Below are positions 33,196-38,884 of a stretch of DNA of 38,884 nt, piece after piece. The first letter of the stretch is position 1. The number at the start of each line of letters is the position of its first letter. The notes beneath the pieces were generated by a model. It worked only from the letters and a program-made list of their open reading frames with translations, was not told the DNA's origin and did no database searches. Source of the stretch: Streptomyces anulatus (GTDB lineage: Bacteria; Actinomycetota; Actinomycetes; Streptomycetales; Streptomycetaceae); assembly GCF_000721175.1 (NCBI RefSeq), contig NZ_JOEZ01000047.1:1-38884 (forward strand), given 5' to 3'. A program made the translations under genes and the position numbers.

Positions 33196-34458
33196 TCAGG
33201 TCACCCGGGCGAGGCCGGCGGGCCGGGAGGCGTAGGCGCCCTCGGCCACGACGTCGCGAATACGGGCCAACGCGTCCCAGACGTCGGTGAACCGGGTGAC
33301 CAGGGGGGACAGACCGATACGCAGCCGGTCCGGGACCCGGTAGTCGCAGACGACCTTCGCGTCCGCGGCCAGCGCCTGGCAGATCCGCCAGGCGTCGGGG
33401 TGGTATAGGGACAGATGCGAACCGCGCCGCTCCGGCGGGCGGGGCGAGGCGGGCCGGAAGTCCAGCGGAGAGAGCAAGGCGTCCGCCAGATCGTCGGCCA
33501 GCCGGCCCAGCCGCAGCCCCTTGGCCCGGATTCGTGCCAGGCCGGCCTCCTCGACCAGGGCGAGGGCGGGATCGATCGCCGCCAGCGACACCAGCGGCGG
33601 GGTGCTCACCAGGAACCGCTCGATGCCCGGCACCGGGTCGTAGTCGGGCCCCATCTCGAACTGCCCGCGCTGCCCGTACCAGCCCCACACCGGCTGCCGC
33701 AGCCGGGACTGCAGGTCGCGCCGCACATAGAGGAAGGCGGGTGAACCCGGGCCGCCGTTCAGGTACTTGTAGGTGCAGCCGACGGCGAGTTCCGCACCAG
33801 TGCCGGCCAGGTCGACGGGGACGGCTCCGGCGGCGTGCGACACGTCCCACACCACCCGCGCGCCGACCGCGTGGGCCAGGTCGTTCACCTGCGCCATGTC
33901 CAGCAGCGCGCCGCTCCGGTAGGACACCAGCGACAGCACCACCAGCACGACGTCACCGTTCAGTGCCGAGCGCAGCGCGTCGAGGTCGAGGCCGCCGTCG
34001 AGTTCGGACGGCAGCCGCACCAGCCGAAGCCCGCGCTGTTCGGCCAGGCCCTGGACGATGTACCGGTTGGTGGGGAAGTCCTCGGCGTCCATCAGGACGG
34101 TGCCGCGCCCCGGTGCCGCGTCCAGGGCGGCGGCGGCCAGCTTGTAGAGGTTGACCGACGTGGAGTCGGAGATCACCACCTCGCCGGGTGCGGCGCCGAG
34201 TACGTGCTCGGCGAGGCGGTCGCCGAGTCGGGCGCCCCAGTCGATCCAGCCCTGCCACGACCGCACCAGTCCCCCGCCCCAGCCCTCCTCGACCACCTCC
34301 CGCAGTACCTCCGGCGTGGCCGCGGGCAGCGGGCCCAGCGAGTTGCCGTCCAGGTAGATCAGCTCCGGATCGGCGATGACGAACCGCTCGCGGAACGCGG
34401 CGAGCGGATCGGCCGCGTCCAGTTCCTCGGCCACCGTGCGCGGGATCCCGCTCACCAT
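33196..34458 (-). CDS. kynU: Kynureninase / 3-hydroxykynureninase
   Basis: A 420-aa PLP enzyme that cleaves (hydroxy)kynurenine to (hydroxy)anthranilate and alanine. Motifs are IYLDGNSLGPLP near residue 34, GWIDWGARLGD, ISDSTSVNLYKL (phosphate region), EDFPTNRY, VWDVSHAAGAVPVDL with the cofactor Asp D205, and GCTYKYLNGGPGSPAFLYV with the Schiff-base K231. A single kynureninase in an NRPS operon with a methyltransferase indicates synthesis of an anthranilate-type starter rather than NAD. AAGGAGG precedes the ATG. Confidence 0.95.
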   Translation of the reverse strand: MVSGIPRTVAEELDAADPLAAFRERFVIADPELIYLDGNSLGPLPAATPEVLREVVEEGWGGGLVRSWQGWIDWGARLGDRLAEHVLGAAPGEVVISDSTSVNLYKLAAAALDAAPGRGTVLMDAEDFPTNRYIVQGLAEQRGLRLVRLPSELDGGLDLDALRSALNGDVVLVVLSLVSYRSGALLDMAQVNDLAHAVGARVVWDVSHAAGAVPVDLAGTGAELAVGCTYKYLNGGPGSPAFLYVRRDLQSRLRQPVWGWYGQRGQFEMGPDYDPVPGIERFLVSTPPLVSLAAIDPALALVEEAGLARIRAKGLRLGRLADDLADALLSPLDFRPASPRPPERRGSHLSLYHPDAWRICQALAADAKVVCDYRVPDRLRIGLSPLVTRFTDVWDALARIRDVVAEGAYASRPAGLARVT

Positions 34459-34532
34459 CGGCCCTCCTTCTGTCTCGTGTCGTCCGTGTCCGCGTGTCCC
34501 CGCCGTCCGCGGGGGAGGCCATGGGCGCCCGG

Positions 34533-35375
34533 TCAGAGCGTGGAGCGCACCGACCACAGTTCCGGGAAGAAGCGGTGCTCACTGATCCGGGCGAGCCAGG
34601 CCACGCCCTCGGTGCCGCCGGTCCCGGGCTTGGCGCCCAGCATCCGCTGCACGGTCACCAGGTGGGCGTAGCGCCAGCGCGCGAACTGGTCGGCGGTGTC
34701 CATCAGCGCCTCGGCGAGCAGATGCAGGTCGCGATGGCGGACGGGGTCCCGGTAGACCGACCGCCAGGCCTCCTCGACCTCCGCGCCGCCGCGGTACGGC
34801 CGGGTGGAGTCCCAGTCCGTGGAGTCGTCCGACGTGAGCAGCCCGCGGCGTGCCAGCAGCGTGAGCGCGGCGTCGTACAGGCTCGGCTCGTGCAGCTGGC
34901 CGACCACCGAGTCATAGCCCGCCGTGTTCCGGTGCGGCGCGGCCATCGCGGGGTTCTTGTTGCCGAGCAGGAACTCCAGGCACCGGTAGCCGGCCGACTG
35001 GAAGCCGGAGGCCGACCCCAGGACGTCCCGGAACTCGGCGAACTCCACCGGGGACAGCACGGAGAACGTCTCCCACGAGACCAGCAGCACCTGCTGCACC
35101 CGCGCGGCGCGGCGCAGCGTCCACAGCGCGTCGTCGAGCAGGTCGTCCGCCAACTGGTCACGCGCTGTGCTGAATTCGGTGTGCAGCAGCTTGAACAGCA
35201 GCTCCTTGACCTGGCTCATGATGATGAACCCCGGCTCGGTACGGGCCGAGCTGAGCGGATGCTGCAACGCCAGCAGCTCGTCCATCCGCGCGTAGTGGGC
35301 GTACGGGGTGGTGTCCGACGGGGATCCGACGGACAGCGGGCACGCGGGGCTCCGGGTGGTCTGTTCGGTGGTCAT
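34533..35375 (-). CDS. kynA: Tryptophan 2,3-dioxygenase
   Basis: A 280-aa heme dioxygenase that opens the indole ring of L-tryptophan to N-formylkynurenine. Typical parts are YARMDELLALQHPLS, FIIMSQVKELLFKLLHTEF, SWETFSVLSPVEFAEFRDVL, GSASGFQSAGYRCLEFLLGN, and WRYAHLVTVQRMLGAKPGT, which carries the likely proximal heme His, then GTGGTEGVAWL and FFPELWSVRS. The ATG overlaps the upstream formamidase-like stop by 4 bp (ATGA), so the two steps are translationally coupled. It is a pathway-specific copy supplying the chromophore precursor. Confidence 0.96.
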   Translation of the reverse strand: MTTEQTTRSPACPLSVGSPSDTTPYAHYARMDELLALQHPLSSARTEPGFIIMSQVKELLFKLLHTEFSTARDQLADDLLDDALWTLRRAARVQQVLLVSWETFSVLSPVEFAEFRDVLGSASGFQSAGYRCLEFLLGNKNPAMAAPHRNTAGYDSVVGQLHEPSLYDAALTLLARRGLLTSDDSTDWDSTRPYRGGAEVEEAWRSVYRDPVRHRDLHLLAEALMDTADQFARWRYAHLVTVQRMLGAKPGTGGTEGVAWLARISEHRFFPELWSVRSTL

Positions 35376-36265
35376 GCGGTCGTTCCTTCCAGTTCCATCT
35401 GCGCCAGTACCGCGTCGCCCAGCACGGTGCCCGGCACGCCCAGGTCGTAGGGGAGGTCGAAGTGGTCGCGCCGATCGGCGACGACCTCCGTCACCGCTGC
35501 CCGGGGGCGCAGCGCCGTCACCATCCGGTCGTGCTGGCGGACGTACTCCTCGGTCTCGTTCCCGCCGCGGGCGACCACCGTCTCGGGCAGCCGAGCCGGC
35601 AGTCGAAGGATCGGGCTGTTGCGGCGAGCCGCGGCCTCGTCCAGCCGCAGCGCGTCGTTGACGTAGGACAGGCGGACCGGCTCCAGGTCGTACATGCCGC
35701 TGAGCAGCACCGCCCCGGCGATCCGGCCGGACACGTCCGGGTCGGCCGACGCATCCGGCAGCAGGGCCATGGCGGCCAGGTGTGCACCGGCCGAGGTGCC
35801 GCACAGATGGAGGCGGTCCGGGGCGAACCCGAGCCCGTCCGCGTGCCGCAGCAGCCAGTCCACGGCCCGGCGCACCATGCCCGCCATGGCGTCCAGGCCG
35901 ACGTCCGGCGCCAGCCCGTACTCGACCACCGCGACCGCCGCACCGGCGGCCAGCAACGGCGGCACCGGGAAGGCGGATTCGGCACGGCCGAGTGCCTGCC
36001 AGTTCCCGCCGTGCACGAACACCAGCAACGGCGCCCGCCCGGCTCCCGGTCCGGGGAAGTAGTCGAGTCTCTCCGCCGGGTGCGGGCCGTAGGCGAGAGA
36101 GGTCCGCACCGGGTGGGCCCGGCGGGCGGCCTTGCTCAGCCGCTCGTACTCGTGCAGGTAGGCGTCCAGGCTCGCCACGCGGGAACTCGGCGAGTACTGC
36201 CGGTCCAGCGTGGCCTGGTCCATGCCCCGGTACACGGCAGGTCCGGCCGGCGGTGCGTCGCGCAT
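35372..36265 (-). CDS. Alpha/beta-hydrolase kynurenine formamidase
   Basis: A 297-aa esterase-fold hydrolase. It has the oxyanion motif FVHGGNWQALG, the nucleophile elbow LCGTSAGAHLAAMALLP, and C-terminal Asp and His (RDHFDLPYDLG). The N-terminal MDQATLDRQYSPSSRV matches the arylformamidase branch of the hormone-sensitive lipase-like family. It should deformylate N-formylkynurenine to kynurenine. This is not the metal-dependent KynB fold. The ATG at 36265 has GGAG eight bases upstream and lies 4 bp after the preceding gene's stop; its stop overlaps the dioxygenase start. Confidence 0.9.
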   Translation of the reverse strand: MRDAPPAGPAVYRGMDQATLDRQYSPSSRVASLDAYLHEYERLSKAARRAHPVRTSLAYGPHPAERLDYFPGPGAGRAPLLVFVHGGNWQALGRAESAFPVPPLLAAGAAVAVVEYGLAPDVGLDAMAGMVRRAVDWLLRHADGLGFAPDRLHLCGTSAGAHLAAMALLPDASADPDVSGRIAGAVLLSGMYDLEPVRLSYVNDALRLDEAAARRNSPILRLPARLPETVVARGGNETEEYVRQHDRMVTALRPRAAVTEVVADRRDHFDLPYDLGVPGTVLGDAVLAQMELEGTTA

Positions 36266-36269
36266 GCGC

Positions 36270-36902
36270 TCAGCTCCCCGAAGCGTAGGCGGCACGGGCC
36301 CGCTCGTACACCTCGGTCAGCAGCGGGTCGATGCCGTGCGACCCGCTGCCGTAGCGGGCTCCGAAACGGCTCGCGTACTCCTCGAACCACTCCCGCCTGT
36401 CGGCCAGGAACAGCACGTCGTGGATCGCCATCGACCGCACCGCCATCATCGGCACCGGTGCGTGGCTCACCTCGAACGCCGGATTGCGCGCGGCCTTCTC
36501 CTCGCACTTCTCGTGGAACTGCGCGATCATCAACCCCCGCCGCACACTCTCCGGCTTCAGCGCGGTGTGCGCCGTGTCCAACAGGTGCAGGTGCTCGGCC
36601 GGCAGGTCCGGCAGGACGAGCAGCAGCGAGCGCAGATTCGGGTTGCCGGACCTCCAGTCGACCTCGCTGAACTCGTCGAGGCCGCAGCGGACGATCTCGT
36701 CGATCAGGGTCTGGCTCGGGGTGGGGCCGACCAATCTGACGCGGATCTCCAGCGCGCCGGCACGCTGGGCGGGTTCGACGAAGGGGCACACCGGGCCGGT
36801 GCGTCCGAGTTCGTCGTGCGGTCGGCGGATGTACTCGCTCAGCCATTCGTCCATGGCGGCCAGGGCCTTGGCCACGTCGACGGAGAGCACGTCGGTCAAC
36901 AT
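36270..36902 (-). CDS. DUF6875-type protein of the biosynthetic operon
   Basis: A 210-aa soluble protein with no signal peptide or membrane segment. The N-terminus has WLSEYIRRPHDELGRTGPVC and PFVEPAQRAGALEI, a pattern I associate with the DUF6875 family, common next to NRPS genes. Further stretches are RSLLLVLPDLPAEHLHLLDT, GLMIAQFHEKCEEKAARNPA and VRSMAIHDVLFLADRREW. Two Cys (PVCPF and EKCEE) and several His are candidate functional residues. The function is unknown. It lies between the NRPS end and the formamidase (71 and 4 bp), so it is part of the same operon. It might act on the peptide or on the starter-unit transfer. Confidence 0.7.
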   Translation of the reverse strand: MLTDVLSVDVAKALAAMDEWLSEYIRRPHDELGRTGPVCPFVEPAQRAGALEIRVRLVGPTPSQTLIDEIVRCGLDEFSEVDWRSGNPNLRSLLLVLPDLPAEHLHLLDTAHTALKPESVRRGLMIAQFHEKCEEKAARNPAFEVSHAPVPMMAVRSMAIHDVLFLADRREWFEEYASRFGARYGSGSHGIDPLLTEVYERARAAYASGS

Positions 36903-36973
36903 CAGTGTCAGTCCTCGGGTGTCGGTCCTCGCGGACAGCGGACGGCGGGTTCCTGGTGGGCGGCCCGCGCAGG

Positions 36974-38884
36974 TCACTCGTCGCCGGTGAGGTCGTGGAG
37001 CTTGGCCGAGAGGATGCGGCCGATCTCGGCCAGCGTGTCCGGGCGGGTCAGCATCGACCCGTGGTCGCCGGGCACCACATGGGCCTCGACGGAGCCGCGC
37101 ACGTACGGCTGCCAGGCCCCGGCGGTCACCGGCGGGTCCTGCTCCTCCGAGCAGGCGATCAGCAGCAGGTCTCCGTCGATCGGGCCGGGCCGGTAGTCGA
37201 CGGTCAGATGGGTGTTGTTCGCCGAGATCTCGGTGATCGTCGTGAGCCGGTCCTCCTCCAGGTTGGCCAGCACACTGCCCTGGCGGCGCAGGATCTCCCG
37301 CGCCTTGGCGAAGGTCATCTCCTCGTCGTGGTGGTGACTGCCGTCGTCGACGAGACCCACGTGGTAGAGCAGCATCACCCGGTCGTCCGGGGCAGGCACG
37401 TCGGCGTGGGTGAGGCCCTGCCAGTCGGGGATCACGTCGAGCACCGCGACCAGCGCCACCGGTTCGCCGCGCCGCTGGAACTCCGCGGCCAGCGCGTGCG
37501 CGCACAGCCCGCCGAACGACCAGCCGGCCAGGTGGTACGGCCCGTGCGGCTGCACCCTCTGGATCTGGTCGGCGTAGTCCACCGCCATCTCCTCGATGCT
37601 GGCGGGCCGGGGTTCCGGCCGGGCCAGACTGCGCGCCTGGATGCCGTACAGCGGGTACTGCGGCCCCAGGTGCTTGATGAGCGCGCTGTACGACCAGCTG
37701 ATGCCTCCACCCGGATGGACACAGAACAGCGGCGGCCTGCTGCCCGCGGTGCGCAGCGGCAGCATCACCTCGTACGAGCCGTCCGCGTCGTCGACGTCGA
37801 GCCGGGCCGCGATGCCCGCCGGTGTCGGCGCCTCGAACAGGCTCCGCACGCCCAGCTCGACGCCGAAGGCCGCGCGCAGCCGGGCCATCAGCCGGGTGGC
37901 CAGCAGCGAGTGCCCGCCCAGGTCGAAGAAGTCCTCGCTCACACCGACCACCGGCCGGCCGAGGACCTCCGCGAACAGCTCGCACACCACCTGCTCCTGC
38001 GGAGTGGCCGGCGCCCGCCCGATGTCGGCGGGCTCCGGTTCGAGCGTCGGCAGCGCGGCACGGTCGAGCTTGCCGTTGGAGGTGAGCGGCAGCCGGTCGA
38101 GCGGAACCACGGCGGCGGGGCGCATGTACTCGGGCAGCCGACGGCGCAGGTGCTCCCGTACGGCCATGAGCAGGGCGCCGGTGCTCCGGCCGGTGGCCGG
38201 ACTGGTGGTCCAGGAGGAGAGCGGCGTGCCGGGGCCGGCCGCGCCCGTGGGCGCGTAGGCACCGACGGGCACCCCCTCGCCGAGCAGTTCGCGCTTGACG
38301 TACGTGAGATCGAGGGCGGCCGGGTCGTGCCCGTTCCAGCTGATCGCCGTCCAGTAGCCGTACTTCTCGCCCAGGCGGTGCAAGTCCTCCGGATCGACGC
38401 CGGCCGTGTCCCGGACGTCCGGTGCCGTCCCGGACTCGAGCGCGCGCTGTGCGGCGAGGTCGGCCGCGATGCGCGCGTGGGGTACCCCGGTGACGCGCAG
38501 CCGGTCGGGCCTCGCGCTGCCCAGATGATCGGCGAGGGCACCCGGGTCACGGGTCCATGGGCGGGTGGGGGCGTCGTCGAGGGGGTGGGGGGTGATGCCG
38601 GTCTTGTAGAGGGTGGCGTCGTAGCGGTAGCGGGTGAGTTCGTTGTGGGCGGTTCCGCGCTTGAGCTGGATGTCGGAGCCCGCCAGGTCGGGGACGTGAT
38701 GACCGAGGGCGCTGAAGTACTCGGGGTCGACGAGGAGTTCCTTCTCCAGGACCAGGCTCTGCTCGACGGCACGGCGGATCGCGGCCGTGTCGCTCGGGTC
38801 CTCGGCACGCGCCGTCTGCACACCGGAGGCGAAGGTCCGCAGCAACCGCGGATTGCGCAGGTCGCCCAGGAACAAGGCGCCACC
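36974..38884 (-). CDS. C-terminal part of an NRPS: methyltransferase-interrupted A domain, T, TE (partial)
   Basis: The frame is open to the right edge; 636 residues are visible. The first ~90 ([55 protein letters not shown]) form the end of an N-methyltransferase domain inserted in the adenylation domain. A linker to ~215 leads to the last A motif, [11 protein letters not shown] (K272). The carrier domain has LGGHSLLA with S326 for phosphopantetheine. A type I thioesterase follows, with GWSFGG (S456) and a C-terminal GDHGSML His. An N-methylating last module with TE fits the N-methylvaline module that closes actinomycin or quinomycin peptides. It is the head of the visible operon. Confidence 0.95.
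   Translation of the reverse strand, partial: GGALFLGDLRNPRLLRTFASGVQTARAEDPSDTAAIRRAVEQSLVLEKELLVDPEYFSALGHHVPDLAGSDIQLKRGTAHNELTRYRYDATLYKTGITPHPLDDAPTRPWTRDPGALADHLGSARPDRLRVTGVPHARIAADLAAQRALESGTAPDVRDTAGVDPEDLHRLGEKYGYWTAISWNGHDPAALDLTYVKRELLGEGVPVGAYAPTGAAGPGTPLSSWTTSPATGRSTGALLMAVREHLRRRLPEYMRPAAVVPLDRLPLTSNGKLDRAALPTLEPEPADIGRAPATPQEQVVCELFAEVLGRPVVGVSEDFFDLGGHSLLATRLMARLRAAFGVELGVRSLFEAPTPAGIAARLDVDDADGSYEVMLPLRTAGSRPPLFCVHPGGGISWSYSALIKHLGPQYPLYGIQARSLARPEPRPASIEEMAVDYADQIQRVQPHGPYHLAGWSFGGLCAHALAAEFQRRGEPVALVAVLDVIPDWQGLTHADVPAPDDRVMLLYHVGLVDDGSHHHDEEMTFAKAREILRRQGSVLANLEEDRLTTITEISANNTHLTVDYRPGPIDGDLLLIACSEEQDPPVTAGAWQPYVRGSVEAHVVPGDHGSMLTRPDTLAEIGRILSAKLHDLTGDE

Noticed and set aside
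23580..38884. Quinomycin/echinomycin-type cluster as the main reading
   Set aside because: UvrA-like resistance, tryptophan dioxygenase and an N-methylating TE module fit, but kynureninase and the ring methyltransferase point to methylanthranilate rather than quinoxaline chemistry. It remains the main alternative.

Overview
The window is a high-GC chromosomal segment of an actinomycete, almost certainly Streptomyces. The evidence is strongly GC-biased third codon positions, many GTG starts, F420-dependent enzymes, a monomeric isocitrate dehydrogenase, an LmbU-family regulator and TTA codons confined to antibiotic-type genes. It splits into a chromosomal left part (1 to about 23.4 kb) and a biosynthetic gene cluster that enters from the right edge (about 23.5 to 38.9 kb).

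Left part, mostly on the minus strand. A PLP-dependent decarboxylase lies behind an iron box. An orphan Imm49-type immunity protein, a small orphan ORF and cobF (precorrin-6A synthase) follow. Next come a membrane-anchored molybdopterin oxidoreductase paired with a fasciclin lipoprotein, then icd, an amidase and a small secreted four-cysteine protein. Remnants of a LuxR-type response regulator and of a lipoprotein lie between these genes. From 12.5 to 17.9 kb is a reductive pyrimidine catabolism operon: nitrilase-type beta-ureidopropionase, omega-aminotransferase, a truncated dihydropyrimidinase relic, intact dihydropyrimidinase and an LLM F420-dependent oxidoreductase. A 14-bp palindrome precedes it. 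Then come an Ala/Gly/Pro-rich protein, a PPOX F420 enzyme, a divergent XRE regulator/methionine aminopeptidase pair sharing a 12-bp inverted repeat, and a secreted gamma-glutamyltransferase.

Right part. Near 23.4 kb the first ~27 codons of a chromosomal gene are left as a stub, and resistance genes begin. These are a short UvrA-like protein, an ABC-2 permease and its ATPase (the DrrC/DrrB/DrrA set), a siderophore-interacting reductase and a divergent TetR regulator. Then come an LmbU-family regulator with a 3Fe-4S ferredoxin (plus strand), converging on a minus-strand operon. In transcription order that operon holds the end of an NRPS (methyltransferase-interrupted A domain, T, TE), a DUF6875-type protein, a kynurenine formamidase-like hydrolase, tryptophan 2,3-dioxygenase, kynureninase, a methyltransferase lacking the usual O-methyltransferase catalytic His, and a P450. 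This set makes a methylated (hydroxy)anthranilate from tryptophan and attaches it to an N-methylated peptide, which fits an actinomycin-type cluster best. The exporter ATPase and the P450 each carry one TTA codon, which suggests bldA control of both resistance and chromophore synthesis.

The assignments rest on reading sequence motifs; no database search was run. Family names are firm for most enzymes, and the identity of the peptide product is an inference.
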